Source: RYN-111 sp963760125 (GTDB taxonomy: Bacteria; Actinomycetota; Actinomycetes; Mycobacteriales; SCTD01). From it: a stretch of 64,000 bases of DNA. The notes below the pieces were generated by a model, which worked only from the letters and a program-made list of their open reading frames with translations, searched no databases and was not told the origin of the DNA. The stretch lies in NCBI GenBank assembly GCA_963760125.1, contig CAVXBV010000007.1, positions 558,001 to 622,000 of the forward strand, written 5' to 3'. Within the stretch, counting starts at the first letter, position 1; every line of letters starts with the position of its first letter. Both the position numbers and the translations under genes were made by a program. This document shows, in pieces, positions 25,239-32,032 of the stretch.

Positions 25239-26096
25239 ATGCTCGTGCGGCCGGCCGCTCCGCCGGTGATCGTGCCGCCCCGAGCGCTCAGGCTGCGCTT
25301 CTGGGTGCTGGGCCTGCGCCTGCCCGAGCCGTACCGCCCGTGGGCGGCCCAGCAGATCACCGACCCGCAGTACCTGCGCCGCCGCAGCGTCGGGATGCTC
25401 GGGCTGCTCGTGTTCTGGGTGCCAGCCCTGGCGCTGCTGACAGCCGGCGACGGGTCCGTGTTCCTTCTCGCCGGACCGGTCGGGGTGGTGCTGGGTGCCC
25501 TGCTGCAGGCCCGGCGACCGCTGCGCCCCTCGCAGCGCGACCTGCTGCTCGCCTACCAGGGGGTCACCGCCCACGGCCGGCTGGTGACTCCCCTCACCTG
25601 GCGCCAGACGATGGTGCGCGCGGGCGGTGGCAATCCGCTGGGCACGGTGGGTCTGGTGTTGTTCGTCGCGCAACTGTTGTTGGTGGGCTCGGGGGCTGCG
25701 GTCGTCTTCGACCACTACGCCGCGTCCGACCGCTGCCGGAGCGTGCCTGCAGAGACCGCGCAGACCGTTCGGGTGACGCTCGGCAGGCCGATCCCCAACG
25801 ACCCGCGCCCGACCGACGACCTCGGGGTCGGCGCGACGTTGCGGGACCTGCGTGAGGTCCACACCACCTTCCCCGGCATCACCTATGTCGCGGCGCAGGT
25901 GCGGTCAGCCGACGGTCAGGACCTCGGCCCCGCCATGTGGCGGGTCATCGCGGCGGGCGCGACGTTCGACCTGCCCACGCCGTCGGTCGACGCCGGGAAC
26001 GCCCTCGCGCACCGGCTCAGTCCCTCGTCCGGCTTCTTCACCGCGACCTCGGACGCAGCGGCCGACAAGGCCCTGGAGTGCAGCCGGAAGGCGTGA
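25239..26096 (+). CDS. Two-region membrane protein of unknown function
   Basis: A 285-residue protein. ATG 25239 has AGGTGA 5-6 nt upstream, while GTG 25230 has nothing, so I prefer the ATG. Two hydrophobic segments lie near residues 52-85, and a third near 130-150 (VGLVLFVAQLLLVGSGAAVVF) leads into an outside domain of about 120 residues with two cysteines (DRCRS and ECSRKA) that could pair. It directly follows the MacRS-like genes and converges on the kinase-like gene with a 1-bp gap. No function is recognised. Confidence 0.6.
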   Translation: MLVRPAAPPVIVPPRALRLRFWVLGLRLPEPYRPWAAQQITDPQYLRRRSVGMLGLLVFWVPALALLTAGDGSVFLLAGPVGVVLGALLQARRPLRPSQRDLLLAYQGVTAHGRLVTPLTWRQTMVRAGGGNPLGTVGLVLFVAQLLLVGSGAAVVFDHYAASDRCRSVPAETAQTVRVTLGRPIPNDPRPTDDLGVGATLRDLREVHTTFPGITYVAAQVRSADGQDLGPAMWRVIAAGATFDLPTPSVDAGNALAHRLSPSSGFFTATSDAAADKALECSRKA

Positions 26097-26097
26097 C

Positions 26098-27564
26098 TCA
26101 GCCCCAGCCGCGGCTGCGGTCCACGGCCACGAGCCAGCGGGCGTGCGTCCCGTCCTCCCGGACGCCGGCGACCGGCTCGAACCGGCGGTCGAGCCGCCAG
26201 GTGGCCACCAGCTCCTGCGGACTGGACCAGACGCCCGTCCCGAGACCGGCGAGGAACGCGGCGCCCAGCGCTGTCGTCTCGAGCACCTCGGGTCGCTGGA
26301 CCGGCACGCCGAGCTGGTCGGCCTGCAACTGGCAGAGCAGGTCGTTGGCGCTCGCCCCGCCGTCGACCTGCAAGCAGGGCACCTCGCAGCCTGCCTCGCT
26401 CGTGATCGCGTCGACGACGTCCCGCACCTCGAAGGCGATCGCGTCGAGGGTCGCCCGGGCCAGGTGGGCGCGGGTCGTCCCGCGGGTGATGCCGAGGACC
26501 GTCCCGCGCGCCTCCGGGTCCCAGTGCGGCGCGCCCAACCCGGTCAGGGCCGGGACGAACACCACCCCGCCGCTGTCGGGCACCTCGCGGGCGAGGCTCT
26601 CCACCTCGGTGGCGCTCTGGATGATCTGCAGCCCGTCGCGCAGCCACTGCACCGCCGCGCCGGTCACGAACACCGCCCCCTCGAGGGCGTAGGTGAGGGT
26701 GCCGTCCGGCGCCATCCACGCGACCGTGGTGAGCAGCCGCTCCGACAGCACCGGGGTGCTGCCGGTGTTGACCAGGACGAACGAGCCGGTCCCGTAGGTG
26801 CACTTGCTGCGGCCCTCGTCGTAGCAGCCCTGACCGAACAGCGCAGCCTGCTGGTCCCCGGCGATGCCGGCGATGGGCAGGTCCAGCCCGAGGAAGGCCG
26901 TGGGGTCCGTGCGTCCCGCTTCGCCGTACGACGGGACGATGCGGGGGAGCGCAGCCCGCGGGACGCCGAACAGCTCGCAGAGCTCGTCGGACCAGTCCCC
27001 GGTCCGCAGGTCGAACAGCAGGGTCCGGCTCGCGTTGCTGGCATCGGTGACGTGCAGGGCCCCGCCGGTCAGGCGCGCGATGACGTAGGAGTCGACGGTG
27101 CCGACTGCCGTACGTCCCTCGGTGACGCCTTCCCAGACGGCGCGCTCGTGGCGGCTGATCCAGGCGAGCTTCGTGGCGGTGAAATAGGGGTCCAGGCGCA
27201 GCCCGGTGAGCTCGGCAACCCGGGGCTCGTGGCCCCCCTCTCGGAGGTGCTCACACAGCTGGCTGGTGCGCCGGTCCTGCCAGACGATCGCCCGCCGCGG
27301 GGGCTGCAGCGTCTGCCGGTCCCACAGCACTGCGGTCTCGCGCTGGTTGGTGAGGCCGACGGCGGTGACCGTGTGGCCGGCGAGCGCCGCACGGCAGGCC
27401 GAGACGACGGCGACCCAGATCTCCTCGGGCTCGTGCTCGACCCAGCCGGGCTCGGGGAAGTGCTGGGCGAACTCCTGGTACCCCCGGTTGAGCACCCGCC
27501 CGTCCTCGCTCACGACCAGCGCGGCCACGCCCGTGGTCCCGCAGTCGATGGCGAGCACGCTCAC
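26098..27564 (-). CDS. glpK: Glycerol kinase-like FGGY carbohydrate kinase
   Basis: A 488-residue FGGY protein. GLTNQRET, GLRLDPYFTATKLAW, TVDSYVIARLTGG, DASNASRTLLFD, GIAGDQQAALFGQGC, CTYGTGSFVLVNTG and FVPALTGLGAPHWDPEARG appear in glycerol kinase order. Two usual residues differ: the phosphate-binding start is DCGTTG where most glycerol kinases have DQGTTS, and DASNASR replaces D(V/M)TNASR. No glpF or glpD is adjacent. It overlaps the DUF1028 gene by 4 nt (GTGA) and so is co-translated with it. Glycerol is the best guess; a related polyol is possible. Confidence 0.8.
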   Translation of the reverse strand: MSVLAIDCGTTGVAALVVSEDGRVLNRGYQEFAQHFPEPGWVEHEPEEIWVAVVSACRAALAGHTVTAVGLTNQRETAVLWDRQTLQPPRRAIVWQDRRTSQLCEHLREGGHEPRVAELTGLRLDPYFTATKLAWISRHERAVWEGVTEGRTAVGTVDSYVIARLTGGALHVTDASNASRTLLFDLRTGDWSDELCELFGVPRAALPRIVPSYGEAGRTDPTAFLGLDLPIAGIAGDQQAALFGQGCYDEGRSKCTYGTGSFVLVNTGSTPVLSERLLTTVAWMAPDGTLTYALEGAVFVTGAAVQWLRDGLQIIQSATEVESLAREVPDSGGVVFVPALTGLGAPHWDPEARGTVLGITRGTTRAHLARATLDAIAFEVRDVVDAITSEAGCEVPCLQVDGGASANDLLCQLQADQLGVPVQRPEVLETTALGAAFLAGLGTGVWSSPQELVATWRLDRRFEPVAGVREDGTHARWLVAVDRSRGWG

Positions 27565-28358
27565 GCGGTGGCCTCGCGGAGCTTGGCCAGCACCACGACG
27601 TCAATGGCACCGGGAACCAGGCGCATCTCGTAGTTCTCCACCCCCGCCCACGCCTCGAGGTCCGGGTAGCCCAGCCGGGCCAGGCGCTCGGACACCTCGA
27701 TCTCGAGGTCGCCCCGCAGCGTGAGGGTCCGCTCGGGGGAGCCGAAGTAGAGCGTGTGCAGGTCGAGGAGTCGACCGAGCTCGACGACAGGGTCGGTGTG
27801 GTCGTCGACGCGCAGGTCGACCAGCACGTCGGAGCCGCCGCCGTACCCGCCCGCCTCGGAGACGACGAGCAGCGCAGCGCTCTGCCGACCCCGCTTGTCC
27901 CCGCCGGCGCGGTCTCCGGCCAGCAGCGCCGCGGTCAGGCGCTGTGCCAGCGTGCCCGTGGCCGCCGCGAAGGCCTCGGCCAGGGCGTCGACGACCTCCG
28001 GGCCGGTGAGGATGTTGCCCTGGGCGGCCCAGCCGTCACCGGTGCGCCCGCCGGCCCAGGGGTTGCACTCCGCGCCGGTGAAGGTCGCTGCCCCGCCGTC
28101 GCGGTCGACGGCGCCGGCCTGCCGCTGCGCGCGCCACGCATCAGCGTCGGTGAGGATCGAGAGGGCCTCCTCGGCGCTGTGGCCCGCGTCCAGGAGCGCC
28201 AGGCCGTCCGGTCGGTAGGCCAGGTTGGCGAACGACTGGGTGGCGATCGCCCCGACCCCCCAGCGGGCTGCGGGCACGGCGGCACCGACGGCCAAGAACT
28301 TGCTGGCCACCGCCACGCCCCACTGGTCGTCCTGCCGGGCCACGAGGGAGAAGGTCAT
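27561..28358 (-). CDS. DUF1028 family protein (Ntn-hydrolase-like)
   Basis: A 265-residue protein matching DUF1028 nearly end to end. It opens with TFSLVARQ and has the GVAVASKFLAVGAAVPAARWGVGAIATQSFAN block and the QGNILTGPEVVDALAEAF, AGGDKRGRQSAALLVV and YFGSPER motifs. The domain is related to Ntn hydrolases and is found fused or linked to carbohydrate and peptidoglycan genes. Here it is the first gene of a pair with the glycerol kinase-like gene. Its promoter overlaps that of the divergent exonuclease. The biochemical role is not established. Confidence 0.85.
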   Translation of the reverse strand: MTFSLVARQDDQWGVAVASKFLAVGAAVPAARWGVGAIATQSFANLAYRPDGLALLDAGHSAEEALSILTDADAWRAQRQAGAVDRDGGAATFTGAECNPWAGGRTGDGWAAQGNILTGPEVVDALAEAFAAATGTLAQRLTAALLAGDRAGGDKRGRQSAALLVVSEAGGYGGGSDVLVDLRVDDHTDPVVELGRLLDLHTLYFGSPERTLTLRGDLEIEVSERLARLGYPDLEAWAGVENYEMRLVPGAIDVVVLAKLREATA

Positions 28359-28377
28359 GGGATGGCAGGGTAGGGCC
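28359..28377. promoter_or_regulatory. 19-bp bidirectional leaderless promoter
   Basis: Between the start codons of the DUF1028 gene (minus) and the exoribonuclease gene (plus), TACCCT read on the minus strand (28372-28367, 8 nt from its ATG) overlaps CAGGGT read on the plus strand (28366-28371, 6 nt from its GTG). Neither gene has a ribosome-binding site. Confidence 0.45.
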
Positions 28378-28863
28378 GTGCGCTTCTTCTACGACCTCGA
28401 GTTCGGTGACACGACCTCGGTCGTGTCCCTGGTGTCCATCGGTGTCGTCGCGGAGGACGGACGCGAGTACTACGCCGTGAGCTCAGAGTTCGACCCGCTC
28501 GCGGTCCACCCGTGGGTGGCCGACCACGTGCTGCCCCAGCTGCCGCCGACCTCGACCTGGAAGCCGCGGGCCGTCATCGCCTCCGAGCTGGTGGAGTTCT
28601 TCGGGGAGGCGCCGGTGTGGTGGGCCTGGTTCGGGGCCTACGACCACGTCACGCTGTGCCAGCTCTGGGGCGCGATGCCGTCGCTGCCCCGCCAGTTCCC
28701 CCGCTTCACCCTGGACGTGCGGCAGCTCTGGGAGCACCTGGGCAAGCCGCGCCTGCCGCAGCAGGAGTCGGGCCTGCACGACGCACTGGCGGACGCCCGT
28801 CACGTCCGCGTGAAGTACGACGCGCTGGCGGAGCGCGCCTACCAGCTGGGCCTGCTGGTCTGA
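28378..28863 (+). CDS. 3'-5' exoribonuclease, Rv2179c/AS-like DEDD family
   Basis: A 161-residue protein from GTG 28378. FFYDLEFGD gives the first acidic pair (Asp6, Glu8), WWAWFGAYDHVTLCQLWG the middle Asp, and LHDALADARHVRVKYDAL the last His/Asp pair, so a DEDDh active site is complete. Rv2179c-like enzymes degrade single-stranded RNA with some preference for poly(A). The protein is cytosolic. It ends 3 bp from the convergent diguanylate cyclase gene. Confidence 0.85.
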   Translation: MRFFYDLEFGDTTSVVSLVSIGVVAEDGREYYAVSSEFDPLAVHPWVADHVLPQLPPTSTWKPRAVIASELVEFFGEAPVWWAWFGAYDHVTLCQLWGAMPSLPRQFPRFTLDVRQLWEHLGKPRLPQQESGLHDALADARHVRVKYDALAERAYQLGLLV

Positions 28864-28865
28864 GG

Positions 28866-29708
28866 TCAGTGCCGGAGGGCGTCGTCGCCGCGAGGGCCTT
28901 GGCGACCGGGACCGCCGGCCTTGGCGGCGTACATCGCCTGGTCTGCGCGCTTGAGCAGCGCGGCAGCCTCGAGGGGCGCGTCCGGAGCCAGCGTCAGCCC
29001 GATACTGGCGGTGACAGCAACGGCGTCACCGGTACGCGCGAGCGGCGTCGCGACCGCCTCGAGCAGCCGCTCGGCCATTCTCTCGGCCTCGTCGGCTCCG
29101 GGGAGGCCAGGGCAGAGGACGACGAACTCGTCGCCGCCGAACCGGCAGACCGTGTCGCCGTCGCGTACGGCCGCCCCCAGCCGCGCAGCGACGTGCTGGA
29201 GGAGCGCATCACCGGTCGCGTGGCCGAGCCGGTCGTTGACCTGCTTGAAGCCGTCGAGGTCCAGGAACATCACCGCCAGCACGCCGCTGCTGTCCCTCCG
29301 CGCCAGCAGCTGCGTGAGCCGGTCAAGCAGCACGGTGCGGTTCACCAAGCCGGTCAAGGGATCAGTGAGGGCCAGGGCAGTGAGCCGTGCGTCGCGATCG
29401 TTGCGGACCCCGGAGGCGTAGACCGCGAAGCCGGAACCGATGGTGACGGCCGCCACCTGGATCGCGTGCGCCGCGGTCGCGAACTCGTTGTCCGGGAAGC
29501 CCAGCAGCACAGCCGTGACGATGCTTGCCCCGGCGATCATGATCGTCTGGCGACGGCTGCCCAGGGCGGCGCTCAGGAGCGGCGGCACGACGGCGAACTC
29601 CAGCAGGATCACCGATCCGAAGAGCACGTCCGCCACGGTGACCAGCGCCAGCACGACCGCGGCGCCAGCGCTGTGCACGGTGGGGCGGCGCACGGGGGTG
29701 CGGGGCAT
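28866..29708 (-). CDS. Membrane diguanylate cyclase (GGDEF)
   Basis: A 280-residue protein. Three or four transmembrane segments occupy residues about 12-100, followed directly by a GGDEF domain: LTDPLTGLVNRTVLLDRL, FLDLDGFKQVNDRLGHATGD and the active RFGGDEF motif near residue 195. The residues for GTP and metal binding are intact, so c-di-GMP synthesis is expected. The RxxD product-inhibition site cannot be confirmed (the segment before GGDEF reads RDGDTVC). ATG 29708 has GAGGGAC upstream. No EAL domain is present. Confidence 0.9.
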   Translation of the reverse strand: MPRTPVRRPTVHSAGAAVVLALVTVADVLFGSVILLEFAVVPPLLSAALGSRRQTIMIAGASIVTAVLLGFPDNEFATAAHAIQVAAVTIGSGFAVYASGVRNDRDARLTALALTDPLTGLVNRTVLLDRLTQLLARRDSSGVLAVMFLDLDGFKQVNDRLGHATGDALLQHVAARLGAAVRDGDTVCRFGGDEFVVLCPGLPGADEAERMAERLLEAVATPLARTGDAVAVTASIGLTLAPDAPLEAAALLKRADQAMYAAKAGGPGRQGPRGDDALRH

Positions 29709-29792
29709 GGGGGGCGTCCCTCGTCAGTCGTCTGGGTCCTCGTCCAACGCCCCTAGGGTCCCAGCCGTGCCCGGCAACCGCAGGAGAACGGG

Positions 29793-30815
29793 TCAAACCG
29801 GGACGAGTACCTCGACCACGACCTGGGCGAGCCCGTCGTACCCCAGGGCTCGAGAGCCGGCACGTGACAGGTCCAGCACGCGGTCGCCGACGTACGGCCC
29901 TCGGTCGTTGACCAGGCAGTTGATGCTGAAGCCGTTTCCGCTGACGTGCAAGACGGTCCCGAGGGGCACCTCCTTGTTGGCGCAGGTCAGCCGCTCCGGG
30001 TCGTACGGCGCTCCGCTGGCCGTTGGCCGGCCGACGAAACCTGGCCCGTACCAGGAGGCCGTCCCGCCGAAGGAGTCGCCGTTGCGGGCGTAGCCGATCG
30101 GGATGCCGGCGCCGGTCCGCTCGAGCAGCGCGATGACGGGCGCCTGGTCCTCGAGGGCCTTGCGGGAGCGTCGGGTCTGCGCCGGAGTGAGGCTGAGGGT
30201 CACCTGCGTGCTGACCTCGTCCAGCCGGCTCCGTGCAGCCTCGAGCGCGGCCCGAACAGTGAGGTCGTGCTCGACCTCGGCGAGGACCTTCGCCTGCGCG
30301 TAGAGCCGGCGCGCCCGGTCCTGCTCATCCAGCACCCCGGTCGCCTGGCTCAGCAGGCGCGCGTGGAAGGCATCGGCCTGGCGCTGCAGTGCGGCCAGCG
30401 CGCCCGCCTGACCGGTCACCGCCTCCACAAGATCGCGACCGACGTCAAGGGCCGCACGCTCGCCTCGCCGGGCCAGCTCCTGCAACGCAGGTGCGGCGAG
30501 GTCGACCTGCCAGTTGCCCACGGGCGCGGCGGCCGCGGCCATGAACACCTGGCGGGCGCGGACGTCGAGCGCCTGCTGGGCGTCGCGCCGCTGGTCCTCG
30601 ACCCGCGCGTAGGCGACGCGAAGTCCGCCGTCCTGCTGTGCGGCGCGGTCCAGCTCAGCGCCGAGCGCCGCAGCACGGTCGGTCGCGGCAGTCAGCTCGG
30701 CGGTCAGCCGAGGCAGGTCGCGGGCGGTGAGGGGTTCCGCGGTGGCCGCCGGCGCACTGGGGAAGGCGAGGGCCACGAGGGCAGCCGCGATCGCCGTGCG
30801 CCGAAGGAGGGTCAC
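29793..30815 (-). CDS. Secreted coiled-coil protein with RlpA/3D-type double-psi beta-barrel
   Basis: A 340-residue protein from GTG 30815; the longer frame runs into the divergent promoter. A signal peptide (LLRRTAIAAALVALAFPSAPAATA) is followed by about 180 residues of helical coiled coil. The C-terminal domain, with GGTASWYGPGFVGRPTASGAPYD, LTCANKEVPLGT and NDRGPYVGDRVLDLSRAGSRALG, is the RlpA-like double-psi beta-barrel including its conserved Asp. Such domains bind or cleave peptidoglycan glycans (lytic transglycosylase in RlpA and in Rpf-related folds). The coiled coil parallels the NlpC/P60 protein at 887-1966. Likely a cell-wall remodelling enzyme. Confidence 0.8.
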   Translation of the reverse strand: MTLLRRTAIAAALVALAFPSAPAATAEPLTARDLPRLTAELTAATDRAAALGAELDRAAQQDGGLRVAYARVEDQRRDAQQALDVRARQVFMAAAAAPVGNWQVDLAAPALQELARRGERAALDVGRDLVEAVTGQAGALAALQRQADAFHARLLSQATGVLDEQDRARRLYAQAKVLAEVEHDLTVRAALEAARSRLDEVSTQVTLSLTPAQTRRSRKALEDQAPVIALLERTGAGIPIGYARNGDSFGGTASWYGPGFVGRPTASGAPYDPERLTCANKEVPLGTVLHVSGNGFSINCLVNDRGPYVGDRVLDLSRAGSRALGYDGLAQVVVEVLVPV

Positions 30816-30854
30816 GACAGCCTGTCGACCGGGGCTGACCCCGGCTTGACCCGT

Positions 30855-30860
30855 TAGCGT
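30855..30860 (+). promoter_or_regulatory. -10 element, leaderless-type
   Basis: TAGCGT lies 7 nt before ATG 30868 of the phosphofructokinase gene; no ribosome-binding site is visible. Confidence 0.5.
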
Positions 30861-30867
30861 CCACCAC

Positions 30868-31893
30868 ATGCGAATCGGTGTGCTGACTGGAGGCGGGGAC
30901 TGCCCCGGGCTGAACGCGGTGATCAGGGCCGTGGTGCGCAAGGGGACGGAGGTCTACGGCCACGAGTTCGTCGGGTTCCGGGACGGCTGGCGCGGACCGC
31001 TCGAGGGCGTGACCATGACCCTGGACGTCCCGGCGGTCCGGGGGATCCTTCCGCGCGGGGGGACCATCTTGGGCTCGTCGCGGACCAACCCGCTCAAGGT
31101 CGACGGCGGCATCGACACCATCAGAGGCAACCTGGGCGACCTCGGTGTCGACGCGCTCATCGCCATCGGAGGAGAGGACACCCTCGGCGTCGCGACCGCC
31201 CTCGCGGCGGAGGGGCTGCCTGTGGTGGGTGTCCCGAAGACCATCGACAACGACCTCAACGCCACCGACTACACCTTCGGCTTCGACACCGCCGTGCAGA
31301 TCGCCGTCGACGCGATCGACCGCCTGCACACCACCGCCGAGTCGCACCACCGGGCCCTGATCGTCGAGGTCATGGGCCGGCACGCCGGCTGGATCGCGCT
31401 GCACTCCGGCCTGGCCGGCGGGGCCAACGTGATCCTCATCCCCGAACGTCGCTTCGACATCGACAAGGTCTGCGCGTACGTCACCGCTCGGTTCGAGCGG
31501 GACTACGCGCCGATCCTGGTCGTGGCTGAAGGGGCCCAGCCCCTCGAGGGGACGATGGAGCTGCAGACCGGTGACGTCGACGCGTTCGGGCACGTACGCC
31601 TCGGGGGGATCGGGCAGGTGCTGGAGCGGGAGATCGAGGCGCGCACCGGCTTCGAGTCCCGGCAGACCGTGCTCGGCCACGTGCAGCGCGGTGGCACGCC
31701 CACCGCATACGACCGGATCCTCGCCACCCGCTTCGGCCTGCACGCCATCGACGCGGTGCACGAGGGCGTCAGCGGGATCATGGTGGCGCTGCGAGGGACC
31801 GACATCGTCCGGGTCCCTCTCGCGGAGGCGACGACCGAGCTCAAGACGGTGCCGCTGGAGCGCTACCTGGAGGCTGAGGTCTTCTTCGGCTGA
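30868..31893 (+). CDS. pfkA: Phosphofructokinase with pyrophosphate-type signature
   Basis: A 341-residue enzyme. GVLTGGGDCPGLNAVIR is the phosphate-donor loop, TIDNDL (Asp127) the catalytic loop and MGRHAGW the fructose-6-phosphate contact. The specificity positions are Asp104 in GGEDT (101-105) and Lys124 in PKTIDND. In the family, Gly104 marks ATP enzymes, while Asp at 104 together with Lys at 124 marks PPi-dependent enzymes. I therefore expect reversible PPi-dependent phosphorylation of fructose-6-phosphate. A 19-bp perfect inverted repeat follows the stop. Confidence 0.88.
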   Translation: MRIGVLTGGGDCPGLNAVIRAVVRKGTEVYGHEFVGFRDGWRGPLEGVTMTLDVPAVRGILPRGGTILGSSRTNPLKVDGGIDTIRGNLGDLGVDALIAIGGEDTLGVATALAAEGLPVVGVPKTIDNDLNATDYTFGFDTAVQIAVDAIDRLHTTAESHHRALIVEVMGRHAGWIALHSGLAGGANVILIPERRFDIDKVCAYVTARFERDYAPILVVAEGAQPLEGTMELQTGDVDAFGHVRLGGIGQVLEREIEARTGFESRQTVLGHVQRGGTPTAYDRILATRFGLHAIDAVHEGVSGIMVALRGTDIVRVPLAEATTELKTVPLERYLEAEVFFG

Positions 31894-31919
31894 CCGGTCG
31901 CACCCCTGACTGCTTTCCA

Positions 31920-31983
31920 TGATCATCGGAGTCGGCGTCCACAGAATCGGCGCCAGATCCGTGTACGCCGACTCCGATGATCA
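31920..31983. terminator. Long perfect inverted repeat between pfkA and helR
   Basis: The arms 31920-31938 and 31965-31983 are exact 19-bp reverse complements (right arm acgccgactccgatgatca) around a 26-nt loop. It lies between convergent genes and would work as a bidirectional terminator. The arms are less GC-rich than the surroundings, which suggests an imported repeat family and not a simple local hairpin. Confidence 0.7.
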
Positions 31984-32009
31984 CGGGGTGGGGGGATCAC
32001 GGGGTGGGG
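31979..32009 (+). repeat. 16-bp-period direct repeat beside the inverted repeat
   Basis: gatcacggggtgggg occurs at 31979-31993 and again at 31995-32009, overlapping the right arm of the inverted repeat. Confidence 0.85.
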
Positions 32010-32032
32010 AGCAGGCGGTCGCGGGTGGGCGC

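Noticed and set aside
29709..29792. Possible tRNA between the diguanylate cyclase and RlpA-like genes
   Set aside because: No acceptor stem, T-loop (GTTCGA-type) or cloverleaf pairing can be built from this 84-bp gap.
30846..30860. TTGACC (30846-30851) as the -35 of the pfkA promoter
   Set aside because: It lies only 3 bp from the TAGCGT -10 hexamer, far too close for a -35/-10 pair.
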